Positions 1-7,955 of a stretch of 64,000 nucleotides of DNA are shown here, piece after piece. Numbering within the stretch: the stretch's first letter is position 1; each line of letters starts with the position of its first letter. The notes under the pieces were generated by a model. It was not told the DNA's origin. It ran no database searches and saw only the letters and a list, made by a program, of their open reading frames with translations. Location: assembly GCF_029439455.1 (NCBI RefSeq), contig NZ_JAQFVG010000154.1:63394-127393 (forward strand), read 5' to 3'. This DNA is from Caballeronia sp. BR00000012568055 (GTDB lineage Bacteria; Pseudomonadota; Gammaproteobacteria; Burkholderiales; Burkholderiaceae). Both the position numbers and the translations under genes were made by a program.

Positions 1-204
1 CATCGCCAGCAGCCCGCCTTCCGTCAGTCGTGCCAGATGCCCGCTCGCCGCCGATGGCGATACGCCCGCGATCATCGTCAATTCGCCTGCGGGACGCGCG
101 GTGCCGTCCATCAGCGACCAGAGCATGGCGGCGCGGCCAGGATCGGCGAGCAATGCGCCGATGCGCGTGAGGCCGGGGAAATGGTGAGCGTGGTCCGGGA
201 GCAT
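1..204 (-). CDS. ArsR-family transcriptional regulator, N-terminal part (cut by window edge)
   Basis: The minus strand is open from an ATG at 204 to the window edge, giving 68 residues that begin MLPDHAHHFPGLTRIGALL. The segment ADPGRAAMLWSLMDG followed by PAGELTMIAGVSPSAASGHL reads as the winged helix-turn-helix of the ArsR/SmtB family: helix 1, then the recognition helix with the usual SxASxHLxxL pattern. Such proteins are usually metal- or stress-responsive repressors, but the C-terminal sensing part lies outside the window, so the ligand cannot be named. It diverges from the small lipoprotein at 339. Confidence 0.75.
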   Translation of the reverse strand, partial: MLPDHAHHFPGLTRIGALLADPGRAAMLWSLMDGTARPAGELTMIAGVSPSAASGHLARLTEGGLLAM

Positions 205-338
205 GATTGACTCGGATGAACGAGGGAATGTATTCACTCTAACGCGCATCCGCAACCGATGTTTCACCGCGCGCCGAAATGTCGATACACGATAGCCGGC
301 GCTAGAATCGCTGCATTGAACGTTGCAGGAACATCGAC

Positions 339-473
339 ATGAACAAGTTCTTCATTGCCGCTTTGATCGCCTTGCTGGCGGGCTGTGCGGGCGCGCCGTC
401 GTCATCGTCGGGCGGTGGCGGCAGCATCACGATGTACGGGACGATCGATCAGGGCGTCACGGTTCACAACTAG
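339..473 (+). CDS. 44-residue lipoprotein, stop codon inside an adjacent palindromic element
   Basis: The ATG at 339 opens a frame of 44 codons ending at TAG 471-473. The start MNKFFIAALIALLAGCAG is a textbook lipoprotein signal peptide: basic n-region, hydrophobic core, lipobox LAGC with Cys16. A Ser/Gly-rich linker follows, then a short tail ending TIDQGVTVHN. The predicted mature form is a lipid-anchored envelope peptide of under 30 residues; function unknown. The upstream sequence CGTTGCAGGAACATCGAC holds a possible AGGA ribosome site, and TAGAAT at 303-308 could be a -10 box. The stop codon belongs to the left inverted repeat of the 471-654 element, so the original C terminus may have been different. 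The size fits the short lipoproteins common in Burkholderiaceae. Confidence 0.6.
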   Translation: MNKFFIAALIALLAGCAGAPSSSSGGGGSITMYGTIDQGVTVHN

Positions 474-654
474 GGCCTGTTCACATAGAGACGGCCACGC
501 GAACGCTCGAAATCGGGTGCAGGGCAAGGAGTGAGGAGTGCCGTTTGGCGAGCCAAACAAGCGACGAGCGACGCCGCCATGCGCCCGATTTCGGGTGTTC
601 TCGCAGGGTTGCCCGTAGGGCAACGCGTGGCCGTCTATATGTGAACAGGCCCTA
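471..654. mobile_element. 184-bp MITE-like palindromic element with ~31-bp terminal inverted repeats
   Basis: The left end TAGGGCCTGTTCACATA (471 onward) is matched by the reverse complement of the right end (to 654). The pairing continues through GACGGCCACGCG for about 31 bp with one mismatch. Farther in, both arms carry CGAAATCGGG-type sequence, so more of the element is palindromic. No ORF inside looks like a transposase. The outermost TA on each side could be a TA target duplication, as made by IS630/mariner-type transposases, with the repeat proper starting GGGCC. It sits between a lipoprotein and a thioesterase gene and contributes the lipoprotein stop codon. A REP-type or transcript-end hairpin is the alternative. 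Confidence 0.6.
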
Positions 655-710
655 CAGCTTTTGGCGAACTTATAATCGGCGCATCACGCTTCATACAAAA
701 GAGCCTCCAC

Positions 711-1223
711 ATGAATACGCCGATTATCCCGACCGTGCCTAAAAGCCGCGCCGAAACCACCTTCCGCTTTCTGGCCGAGCCGACGTCGGTCAACTTCGGC
801 GGCAAGGTTCACGGCGGCGCGCTGATGAAATGGATCGACGAAACCGCCTATGCGTGCGCCGCCATGTGGTCCGGGCGATACGCGGTGACGGTGAGCGTCG
901 GCAATATCCGTTTTCGCCGCCCCATTCTGGTAGGTAATCTCGTCGAACTGCGCGCGCGCGTGGTGGCGACGGGGCGCACCAGCATGCACATCCACATTTC
1001 CGTCCACGCGGGCGATCCGAAAGTCGGCGAATTGCAGCAGACCACGGATTGCCTGATGGTCTTCGTCTCCGTCGATGAGCAAGGCAAGCCCACGCCCGTG
1101 CCGACATTCGAACCGGAAACGGACGAGGAAAAGCGGCTGGCGAAGTACGCGATGGACGTGAAGGACGCGCTGGACGCGATTGTCGAATTGAAGCCGGAAG
1201 AGGTGGCGGCGGGGAAGGTTTAA
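711..1223 (+). CDS. Acyl-CoA thioesterase, hotdog fold (YciA/ACOT-like)
   Basis: This 170-residue protein has the features of single-hotdog acyl-CoA thioesterases, which hydrolyse acyl-CoA to free acid and CoA in the cytoplasm. Residues about 26-48 contain VNFGGKVHGGALMKWIDE, the hotdog helix entry with its conserved Asp, followed by AYACAAMWSG. VGNIRFRRPILVGNLVEL around 64-81 is the central strand region. The tail beyond about residue 125 is charged and probably disordered. Length fits the YciA-like group (130-170). TATAAT at 671-676 is a perfect -10 box, but any -35 would lie within the right arm of the 471-654 element. The preferred acyl chain cannot be told from sequence. Confidence 0.85.
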   Translation: MNTPIIPTVPKSRAETTFRFLAEPTSVNFGGKVHGGALMKWIDETAYACAAMWSGRYAVTVSVGNIRFRRPILVGNLVELRARVVATGRTSMHIHISVHAGDPKVGELQQTTDCLMVFVSVDEQGKPTPVPTFEPETDEEKRLAKYAMDVKDALDAIVELKPEEVAAGKV

Positions 1224-1233
1224 AGCTCAAGGT

Positions 1234-1261
1234 TTGACGATATGGTGCAGCTGCATAAAAT
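1234..1261 (+). promoter_or_regulatory. Sigma-70 promoter of the toxin-antitoxin operon
   Basis: TTGACG (1234-1239) and TAAAAT (1256-1261) are separated by 16 bp, upstream of the antitoxin start at 1304. The -10 box overlaps the inverted repeat at 1259-1280, the arrangement expected for an autorepressed toxin-antitoxin promoter. Confidence 0.6.
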
Positions 1262-1287
1262 GTAGTAACATTCCTACATTGTATGTA
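1259..1287. promoter_or_regulatory. Two overlapping palindromes, probable antitoxin operator
   Basis: AATGTAG (1259-1265) and CTACATT (1274-1280) form an inverted repeat with an 8-bp spacer. The right half overlaps a second palindrome, TACAT-TGT-ATGTA (1275-1287). Both lie between the -10 box and the ribosome site GAGGAG (1291-1296) of the antitoxin. Phd/YefM antitoxins normally bind such paired palindromes to repress their own operon. Confidence 0.6.
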
Positions 1288-1303
1288 TGCGAGGAGATGA
1301 GCT

Positions 1304-1558
1304 ATGCCCATCACCACTTTATCCAGCAGAGAGCTTAATCAAGACGTCACGCGCGCAAAAAAGGCCACCAAGGACGGCCCGGTGTTCATCACTGATCGGG
1401 GCAGACCGTCTCATGTGCTTTTGAGCATTGAGGAGTATCAGCGCTTGACCGGGAAGAAGCGCAGTCTCGTCGAAGCGCTATCCATGCCGGGTCTTGCAGC
1501 GGTGGATGTCGAGTTTCCTCGCTCACGTGAACTTCCACGACCGGCCAATTTTGAATAA
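1304..1558 (+). CDS. Phd/YefM-family antitoxin
   Basis: An 84-residue protein. Residues 1-48 (MPITTLSSRELNQDVTRAKK onward, then GPVFITDRGRPSHVLLSIEEY) match the Phd/YefM fold, a DNA-binding dimer with the typical V-x-I-T-x-R-G-x-P strand pair. The C-terminal 35 residues, ending PRPANFE, would be the disordered toxin-neutralising tail. GAGGAG lies 7 nt before the ATG. The stop codon abuts the toxin ATG with no gap, so the two genes are very likely translationally coupled. The protein should also repress the operon through the palindromes at 1259-1287. Confidence 0.85.
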   Translation: MPITTLSSRELNQDVTRAKKATKDGPVFITDRGRPSHVLLSIEEYQRLTGKKRSLVEALSMPGLAAVDVEFPRSRELPRPANFE

Positions 1559-1990
1559 ATGTTTTTGCTCGATACCAACGTAATTTCTGAATTGCGAAAA
1601 GCCGGCGACGGAAAAGCCGACGCCAATGTGATGTCGTGGCTGCTGGACCGCGACGCATCGGATTTCTACATTTCCGTGGTAACCCTGTTCGAACTGGAAA
1701 TGGGTGTTTTGCGGATGGAGCGCCGTGACCCTGACCAAGGCACGCGATTGCGCATGTGGCTGCGTACTCGCATTCTTCCCGAGTTCACCGATCGCACGTT
1801 GCCACTTGATGCGGCCGTCGCTACGCGATGCGCAAAGCTCCATGTGCCAGATCCGCGCCCTGAGCGCGATGCTTACATCGCGGCCACGGCTCTCGTACAC
1901 GGCATGACGATTGTGACGAGAAACGTGGCCGATTTTTCTCCGTGCGGCGTGAGCGTCGTTAATCCGTGGGAACCCGCTGCCGCGCAGTGA
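1559..1990 (+). CDS. PIN-domain toxin (VapC/FitB-like ribonuclease)
   Basis: A 143-residue PIN domain. The acidic metal-binding residues are visible: Asp in MFLLDTNVISE near the N terminus, Glu in LFELEMG, Asp in PERDAYIAA and the downstream TRNVADF segment. VapC-type toxins are Mg-dependent endoribonucleases, usually cutting tRNA or rRNA, and are held inactive by the antitoxin encoded immediately upstream. The RMERRDPDQG insert and LPLDAAVATRCAKL region resemble FitB-like members. Pairing of a VapC/FitB toxin with a Phd-type antitoxin is common. The gene is intact, with no frameshift or missing acidic residue. Its RNA target cannot be deduced. Confidence 0.88.
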   Translation: MFLLDTNVISELRKAGDGKADANVMSWLLDRDASDFYISVVTLFELEMGVLRMERRDPDQGTRLRMWLRTRILPEFTDRTLPLDAAVATRCAKLHVPDPRPERDAYIAATALVHGMTIVTRNVADFSPCGVSVVNPWEPAAAQ

Positions 1991-1999
1991 CGCGTAGGT

Positions 2000-3415
2000 T
2001 TACCGCTTCCCCACCATCTCCTCCGGCTTCACCCACTCATCGAACTGTTGCTCGGTCACATGCCCGAGCGCGAGCGCGGCGGCCTTCAGCGTCGAGCCAT
2101 CTTTATGCGCCTTCTTCGCGATCTGCGCGGCCTTGTCATAGCCGATATGCGGATTCAGCGCCGTCACCAGCATCAGCGATTCGTTCAGCAGACTATCGAT
2201 CCGCTTGCGATTCGGCTCGATGCCCACCGCGCAGTTATCGTTGAAGCTCTGCGCGCCGTCCGCGAGCAGGCGGATGGATTGCAGCACGTTATGCGCGATC
2301 ATCGGGCGGAACACGTTGAGTTCGAAGTTGCCGCTCGCGCCGCCAAAGTTCACCGCGACATCGTTGCCGAAGACCTGGCAGCAGAGCATCGTGACCGCTT
2401 CGGACTGCGTCGGATTGACCTTGCCCGGCATGATCGAACTTCCCGGTTCGTTCTCCGGAATCGACAATTCGCCAAGTCCGCAGCGCGGGCCGCTTGCGAG
2501 CCAGCGCACATCGTTGGCGATCTTCATCAGGCTTGCGGCCACGGTTTTCAGCGCGCCGTGCGCGGCGACCAGTGCGTCCGCGCCCGCCATCACTTCGAAC
2601 TTGTTCGGCGCGGTTTCGAAGGGCAGGCCGGTGAGCTTGCCGATCGCCGCCGCCACTTTCTTTGCAAACTCCGGATGCGCGTTCAAGCCCGTGCCGACCG
2701 CCGTGCCGCCTTGCGCGAGTTGATAAAGATGCGGCAGCGTCGCTTCGACATGGCGAATGCCCTGATCGATCTGCGCCACGTATCCTGAGAATTCCTGCCC
2801 GAGCGTCAGCGGCGTCGCGTCCTGCAAATGCGTGCGGCCAATCTTGACGATGTCGTCGAATTCCTTCGACTTTTTCGCGAGCGTATCGCGCAGGGTCTTG
2901 AGCTTCGGAATCAACTGCTCGTGAATCGCGACCGCCGCCGCGACATGCATCGCCGTAGGAAAAACATCGTTCGATGACTGTCCGCGGTTCACATCGTCAT
3001 TCGGGTGAACATGGCGTTCTTCGCCACGCGGCCCGCCGAGCAACTCGCTCGCGCGATTCGCGATCACTTCGTTCAGATTCATATTGGTCTGCGTGCCCGA
3101 ACCCGTCTGCCACACGGCCAGCGGAAATTCGTCCGGATGCTTGCCATCGATAATTTCCTGCGCGGCATCCATGATCGCCTTGGCTTTTTTGCCGTCGAGC
3201 ACCTTCAGCCCTTCGTTCACCTCGGCCGCCGCGTGCTTGATGATCGCGAGCGCCGTGATCAATTCGGGCGACTGCTTTTCCGTCGATATCTTGAAGTTTT
3301 GCAAGGAACGCTGCGTCTGCGCGCCCCAGAGCTTGTCGTTCGGCACGGCGATTTCGCCGAACGTGTCCTTTTCCATCCGTACGTTGCCGCTTGTGCCTTG
3401 CGCGTCATGTGACAT
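2000..3415 (-). CDS. fumC: Fumarate hydratase, class II
   Basis: This 471-residue protein is the Fe-independent homotetrameric fumarase that interconverts fumarate and L-malate in the TCA cycle. The superfamily signature [11 protein letters not shown] is present in the mobile catalytic loop, and [19 protein letters not shown] and [19 protein letters not shown] are the other two conserved blocks of the active site. Length is typical (about 460-470). ATG at 3415 gives the usual N terminus, a short polar tag followed by [13 protein letters not shown]. It lies downstream of the PLD-like gene on the same strand with a gap of 50 bp and is convergent with the toxin gene. It is fumC rather than aspA because of overall length and the GRTHLQDA segment. 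Confidence 0.96.
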   Translation of the reverse strand: MSHDAQGTSGNVRMEKDTFGEIAVPNDKLWGAQTQRSLQNFKISTEKQSPELITALAIIKHAAAEVNEGLKVLDGKKAKAIMDAAQEIIDGKHPDEFPLAVWQTGSGTQTNMNLNEVIANRASELLGGPRGEERHVHPNDDVNRGQSSNDVFPTAMHVAAAVAIHEQLIPKLKTLRDTLAKKSKEFDDIVKIGRTHLQDATPLTLGQEFSGYVAQIDQGIRHVEATLPHLYQLAQGGTAVGTGLNAHPEFAKKVAAAIGKLTGLPFETAPNKFEVMAGADALVAAHGALKTVAASLMKIANDVRWLASGPRCGLGELSIPENEPGSSIMPGKVNPTQSEAVTMLCCQVFGNDVAVNFGGASGNFELNVFRPMIAHNVLQSIRLLADGAQSFNDNCAVGIEPNRKRIDSLLNESLMLVTALNPHIGYDKAAQIAKKAHKDGSTLKAAALALGHVTEQQFDEWVKPEEMVGKR

Positions 3416-3465
3416 GGCGTGAAGTCCTCAGGAAGTTTGACGGGACGGAACGCGCGGGCGCTCCG

Positions 3466-5097
3466 TCAAAGCTGCGAATCGACGGGCAGGAGCGTGAAAA
3501 TGCCCGTCATCAGATTGCGATAAAAGCCGGCCTCGGGATCGAAGTCGTAGGTGACGGTCGAGCCGTTTCCCACGGTCGTCCAGACGAGGCCGGATTGCGG
3601 CGAGCCGGTGCGCGCAAGCGATGCCCGCACCGCCGCGCTCGCCAGTTCCACGCGCCAGCTCACTTCCGGCGAGATGCCGCGATCGAAGAGCCTGGCGGTC
3701 TGATCGGCGATCGGCTTGCTGTGGACCACGAGCGCGAGTTCGGTATTGAGCTTGGCCGAGCGCGGATCGAGGTTCATCGAGCCAATGACGAGGATACTCC
3801 GATCGATCATGTATGCCTTCGCGTGGAGGCTGGCGCGCGATTGCGAGCCGAACAGACCGGCGGGCGGGCGTCCTTCACCGGGCGGTTGGATCGGCTTGAA
3901 TTCGTATAACTCGACGCCTTCGCGCAGCAGCGGCACGCGATACGGCCCGTAGCCCGCCTGCACGGCGACGGCATCGGTGGCGGCGAGCGAGTTGGTCAGC
4001 ACGGCCACGCGCACGTGGCGCTGCGCCAGATCGCCGAGCGCTTTGACGCCGGCATCGTGCGGGACGAAGTAGGGCGACAGGATCAGGAATTCGCTTTGCG
4101 CGTCCTTCAAAAGCGAGGCTAAGCGATCCATCGGCGGGCTTTTGTAGTCGTCGCTCGGATTCGAGATTTTGGTCGGCGAATCGGCCCAGAATTCGGTCGG
4201 CGCCCAGACCAGCCCGAGTTCGTCACGCGCAATCTGCTGCGCCAGCGGCGTCGCGTTGAGCGGACGCGCGTTCAGCGGATCGGCCTGGGCGCGCCAGTGC
4301 GCGCGCAGATCGTCGCGGGTTTTATCGAGTTCGGCGGCATCGAACTTTTGCTTGTTGAGCACGCGCAGCGGATACGCGATCGTGCTGTTCCAATACTCGT
4401 CGAAGCTCGCGGAAATCTTCGGCACGACCGGACCCGCGGTGAACATATCGAGATCGCGGAACTGCAGCGTCGGACTGGCGCTGAAGTATTCATCGCCCAG
4501 ATTGCGGCCGCCGACAATGGCGATCTGGTTATCCGCGATCATCGCCTTGTTGTGCATGCGGCGCGTGAAGTGATCGACGTTCGAAAAGATGTTCTGCGTG
4601 CGCTCGGAGAAGCTGCGTTGCGCGCTGCCGAACGGATTGAAAACGCGAATTTCGATGTTGTCGTGCGAATTCAGCGCCGCCATGATCTGGTCGATGTCCT
4701 TGAAATTCAGGTCATCGACGAGCATACGCACGCGCACGCCGCGATCCGCCGCGTACAGCGCCGCCGAGAGCAGCAGCTTGCCGGTGTTGTCCTCGTTGGC
4801 GATGTAGTACTGCATGTCCAGCGTCTTCGTCGCCGCACGCGCGAGTGCGATGCGGGCCTGAAGCGCATCCGTGCCGGTAGGGAGCAGGCGCAGGCCGGAC
4901 TGATCCGGATGCTGGCGTTCCAGCGGCGCGAGCGCGGTGCCGAGCGGCGTCGTTTCGCCTGGCGACAGCGCGTGCGTGACCGGCCGGTCGTAGGCCGTGG
5001 CGGGTGGACGGGTCGCGCAGGCGGTGAGCAAGGCGCTGAAAGTCGCGATGAGCATGGCATCGCGAATTGTTTTGATGATTCCCCGGTTGTGCAGCAC
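3466..5097 (-). CDS. Phospholipase D-like / cardiolipin synthase-type lipoprotein
   Basis: This 543-residue protein has two HKD motifs of the phospholipase D superfamily: HNKAMIADNQIAIVGGRN and, in the second half, HAKAYMIDRSILVIGSMN. The N terminus carries a hydrophobic stretch ending LLTACAT, a lipobox, so the enzyme is probably periplasmic and membrane-anchored. The group includes ClsC-like cardiolipin synthases, which transfer phosphatidyl groups between phospholipids; a general phosphodiesterase is also possible. The GTG start at 5097 is favoured because GAGGAA lies 7 nt upstream; an ATG at 5055 is the alternative and keeps the lipobox. The stop lies in a TTTGACGG/CCGTCAAA inverted repeat (3436-3470). 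Confidence 0.85.
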   Translation of the reverse strand: MLHNRGIIKTIRDAMLIATFSALLTACATRPPATAYDRPVTHALSPGETTPLGTALAPLERQHPDQSGLRLLPTGTDALQARIALARAATKTLDMQYYIANEDNTGKLLLSAALYAADRGVRVRMLVDDLNFKDIDQIMAALNSHDNIEIRVFNPFGSAQRSFSERTQNIFSNVDHFTRRMHNKAMIADNQIAIVGGRNLGDEYFSASPTLQFRDLDMFTAGPVVPKISASFDEYWNSTIAYPLRVLNKQKFDAAELDKTRDDLRAHWRAQADPLNARPLNATPLAQQIARDELGLVWAPTEFWADSPTKISNPSDDYKSPPMDRLASLLKDAQSEFLILSPYFVPHDAGVKALGDLAQRHVRVAVLTNSLAATDAVAVQAGYGPYRVPLLREGVELYEFKPIQPPGEGRPPAGLFGSQSRASLHAKAYMIDRSILVIGSMNLDPRSAKLNTELALVVHSKPIADQTARLFDRGISPEVSWRVELASAAVRASLARTGSPQSGLVWTTVGNGSTVTYDFDPEAGFYRNLMTGIFTLLPVDSQL

Positions 5098-5239
5098 TGC
5101 GCGATTCCTCGTTTTAGTGGTTCGCTTGTTTTCGATTTAGCGCCGCGTGAGTAGCAATTTGCGTTCTCGGGTGCGTATCTCGAAATTATTCTAGGGGAAT
5201 TCGGGGCGAGGGCGCGCTATCCATCGGAGGAGAAGGGGC

Positions 5240-5268
5240 AAAAAAAAGCCCGCTCGGCGAGAGCGGGC
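5240..5268 (-). terminator. Rho-independent terminator of the MATE exporter gene
   Basis: On the minus strand GCCCGCTC and GAGCGGGC (5248-5268) form an 8-bp GC-rich stem with a 5-nt loop, followed by eight T residues (plus-strand A-run 5240-5247). It sits about 110 bp past the exporter stop codon. Confidence 0.8.
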
Positions 5269-5380
5269 GGGAACCCCTGTCAATGGAGTCTCAAGGAAGA
5301 GACGGTTTCATCGTAACCAAGGGTTTGGTGTCGGCCAACCAAGGAATCGTGCTTTCGATATTTGCGCGCAGCTTGGCTGC

Positions 5381-6778
5381 TTATTTGGCGGTGGCTTGTA
5401 CGAATCGACGGCTGATTCGATGAAACCGCAGCGTCATCAGCGCGGCCACGCTGGCGAGCCCGGCGGCGAGTCCCCACCACAAGCCTTTCGCGCCGAGTTC
5501 GAAGTGGAACGCGAGCAGATAGCCGACCGGAAAGCCGACGCCCCAGTAGCCGAACGCGGCGGCGAGCATCGGAATGCGTGTGTCCTTAAGGCCGCGCAGA
5601 CAGCCGGAGCCGACGGTCTGCATGCCATCGACAATCTGGAATACGGCGGCCACGCCGAGCAGCTTTGCCGCCAGCGCGACGGTGGCGGCGTTGGCGGGAT
5701 CATCGAGATGCAGATACAGGCCGACGATGGCGTGAGGCGCGACGATCAGCACGAAGCCCGAGCACATCATGAAGCCCACGCCCAGCGCGATAGCGACGAA
5801 ACCCGCATGCCGCGCCGCGACCGGCACGCCCGCGCCGATCCAATATCCGACGCGCACGTTCGCTGCCTGACCGATCGCCAGCGGCACCATAAACGCCACC
5901 GATGCCACGTTGAGCGCGATCTGATGCGCGGCCAGCGGCGCTTCGCCGAGCGTGCCGACCAGCAGGCCCGTCGCCAGAAACAAGCTCGATTCGACGCCAT
6001 ACGTAATCGCCACCGGCCAGCCGATGCCGAACAATTCGCCCATCAGCGGCAAGCGCACGCGGGCACGTGTGACGAAATGCCGATAACGCGGCCGCAGATG
6101 CAGAAACGCGATCAGCGCCAATGCCGTCAGCCAAACGGTGATAGTCGTGGCCATCGCGGAGCCGAGAAAGCCTTCGCGCGGCAGGCCGAACGCGCCGTGT
6201 ATCAGCCCGTAATTGAGAAAGCCATTCACGAACACGCCACCGATCGATACCCACAACAGCCTGCGCGCCGCGCCGATAGCCGGCAGAAACGCGCGCATCA
6301 TGCCCACGCCGATCAGACTGCCCGGCGTGCTCCAGCGCAGCACCGCGCAATATTCGCCGACGTTTTTCGCCAGCAACGCCGGTTCGTGAAACGCGACGAG
6401 AATCGCTTCGGCATAACTCAGCAGCACGAACGCGGGCACCGCGAGCAGCACGGACAGCAGCAAACCCGTCCAGTAGATGCCCGGCACGCGATCTTCCGCA
6501 TTCGCCCCGCGCGCATGCGCCACCGACACGCTCACCGATGTCAGCACGCCCTGCAACAGCGTCACCACGACGAAGAACAGATTCGCGCCGAGACCGCCCG
6601 CCGCGAGCGCATCGGGGCCGAGCGAGCCGAGCAGGATGGTATCGGTGACGCCCATTGCCATTTGCGATAGCTGTGCGATGGCGAGCGGCGCAGCGAGGCG
6701 CGCGGTATCGACTGCGTGCCGCGTCAGCGTCGGCGGCCCTTGGTGCGCGCGGCTGGCGCGCGTGAATTGCGATTGCAT
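5381..6778 (-). CDS. MATE-family multidrug efflux transporter (NorM-like)
   Basis: A 465-residue polytopic inner-membrane protein with about 12 predicted hydrophobic segments arranged as two similar halves. The N-terminal ALPLAIAQLSQMAMGVTD-like segment (here DTARLAAPLAIAQLSQMAMG) is characteristic of the MATE/MatE domain, as is GIGWPVAITYGVESSLF at the start of the second half. MATE proteins use Na+ or H+ gradients to export cationic drugs and dyes. The length matches NorM (about 455-470). The ATG at 6778 places the first transmembrane segment about 20 residues in. It is a single gene with its own terminator. Substrate range cannot be assigned. Confidence 0.92.
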   Translation of the reverse strand: MQSQFTRASRAHQGPPTLTRHAVDTARLAAPLAIAQLSQMAMGVTDTILLGSLGPDALAAGGLGANLFFVVVTLLQGVLTSVSVSVAHARGANAEDRVPGIYWTGLLLSVLLAVPAFVLLSYAEAILVAFHEPALLAKNVGEYCAVLRWSTPGSLIGVGMMRAFLPAIGAARRLLWVSIGGVFVNGFLNYGLIHGAFGLPREGFLGSAMATTITVWLTALALIAFLHLRPRYRHFVTRARVRLPLMGELFGIGWPVAITYGVESSLFLATGLLVGTLGEAPLAAHQIALNVASVAFMVPLAIGQAANVRVGYWIGAGVPVAARHAGFVAIALGVGFMMCSGFVLIVAPHAIVGLYLHLDDPANAATVALAAKLLGVAAVFQIVDGMQTVGSGCLRGLKDTRIPMLAAAFGYWGVGFPVGYLLAFHFELGAKGLWWGLAAGLASVAALMTLRFHRISRRFVQATAK

Positions 6779-6959
6779 GATCGGAAGGGGAAGGAACGGA
6801 TCGGGCGCGAACGCCGATCCCGCGCGATGGTCCTGCGCTGAAACCTGAACGAAAGATGACTAGCTTATTGCCTCGCACGCGGCATGTCGATGTCGCGCGT
6901 GCTTATAGCCAAGTTTTGGCCGGGTTTTGACAAGCGTGGGACGCTTGTGCACAAGTTGT

Positions 6960-7181
6960 TTATTCAGGCGCGCGCACGCGGATGGTCTGCCCATCGAGCA
7001 TGACTTTCTGACCGGCGCGAATCTTCGCGGTCTTGCGCAATTCGACTTTGCCATCGACGGTGACATCGCCCATTGCGACGCGCGCTTTCGCGGAGCCGCC
7101 GCTGTCGGCGAGGCCCATCAGTTTGAGCAGATTGTGCAGTTCGATGAAATCGCCGGTGAGGGTGAATTGGAGTGGCGGCAT
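6960..7181 (-). CDS. Small S4-domain RNA-binding protein (YbcJ-like)
   Basis: This 73-residue protein consists almost entirely of an S4-like fold: FIELHNLLKLMGLADSGGSA, then VAMGDVTVDGKVELRKTAKI, then the strand VMLDGQTIRV. This order is that of E. coli YbcJ, a small cytosolic protein proposed to bind RNA. The domain fills the whole gene, so it is complete and not a truncated pseudouridine synthase. It stands alone between the MATE gene and the exported-protein pair. Its role in the cell is not established. Confidence 0.85.
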   Translation of the reverse strand: MPPLQFTLTGDFIELHNLLKLMGLADSGGSAKARVAMGDVTVDGKVELRKTAKIRAGQKVMLDGQTIRVRAPE

Positions 7182-7493
7182 GGTGAAAAGAGCAAAGCGA
7201 TTGAAAGGGCGGCCATCATAAACCAGCAGTAACCAGTGATAGGCACGCGCCGTGCTGACGCATGTCCGACCGTGCTTTAAACAGACGAACGTGCCGCACG
7301 CGGTGCATCTGCAAATTGTAGCGAGATGAAACCGCAGGTAACAGTCGCTAATTTCCGCGAACTCGCCTGTTTCTCGCCCGGTCTGTAACTTTGATCGATG
7401 CAGCTTCGGTCATTCTCCAAATCGACAAAGCCGTGCGGCGCATCACTTTAATTTTTAATCGCCCGCCGGCGCCAACATAGAGAGGACTCGCTC
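7182..7493. other. 312-bp intergenic region without a recognisable gene
   Basis: This gap separates the divergent YbcJ-like gene from the first exported Lys/Ala-rich protein and so must hold both promoters. I see no ORF with coding character, no strong hairpin, and no convincing -35/-10 pair. The AT content rises toward the plus-strand gene (CACTTTAATTTTTAATCG, about 7444-7461). A GAGAGGA ribosome site precedes the ATG at 7494. Confidence 0.4.
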
Positions 7494-7937
7494 ATGACTC
7501 GCGCTCGTAATCTGTTGATCGCTACCGCCGTTGCCGCACTGACCGCCACCGGCGCTTACGCCCAAACCGCTCAGCCGATGCAACCGACCCAACCGGCCAT
7601 GCAGCCCGCACAACCGCAAGCGATGCAGGCCGCGCCCGTGACGCCGCCGCCGCAAAACCTGACCGCGCCCGCACCGACCGATCCGCTGGTCCAGAAGCGC
7701 AACGCCGATGCACAGGCGAATGCCGAATATCGCGCATCGAAGAAGGCATCGAAGGCTGAGTTGAAGGCCGAGAACAAGCAGGCCAAGGCGCAATACAAGG
7801 AGCAGGTGCGCAACGCCAAGGTCAATCGCAAGGCGGACAAGGACGCCGCGAAGGCCGAGCTGAACGAATCCGCGACCAATACGACCAACGCGACCACCAC
7901 GACGAGCGTGCCGAAGGAAGGCGGTTCGTCGCAGTAA
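7494..7937 (+). CDS. Exported Gln/Pro- then Lys/Ala-rich protein, unknown function
   Basis: A 147-residue protein with a clear Sec signal peptide: MTRARNLLIATAVAALTATG, then AYA with probable cleavage after AYA|QT. The mature part starts with a Met/Gln/Pro repeat region (QPMQPTQPAMQPAQPQ), followed by a long Lys/Ala/Glu-rich segment (KKASKAELKAENKQAKAQY) likely to be a charged single helix, and ends in a Thr/Asn tail. It is not recognisable as a known enzyme. The next gene encodes a shorter protein of the same style 18 bp downstream, so they probably form a two-gene operon. Such proteins are often mislabelled TolA-like from composition alone. Confidence 0.75.
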   Translation: MTRARNLLIATAVAALTATGAYAQTAQPMQPTQPAMQPAQPQAMQAAPVTPPPQNLTAPAPTDPLVQKRNADAQANAEYRASKKASKAELKAENKQAKAQYKEQVRNAKVNRKADKDAAKAELNESATNTTNATTTTSVPKEGGSSQ

Positions 7938-7955
7938 GAGGCGAGGGAGAACACG

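Noticed and set aside
323-742. A 139-codon plus-strand frame across the palindromic element
   Set aside because: It overlaps the better lipoprotein frame and thioesterase start and runs through the inverted repeat, with no family similarity.
3436-3470. TTTGACGG/CCGTCAAA inverted repeat between fumC and the PLD gene as a terminator
   Set aside because: It has a long loop and no T-run on either strand, and overlaps the PLD stop codon.
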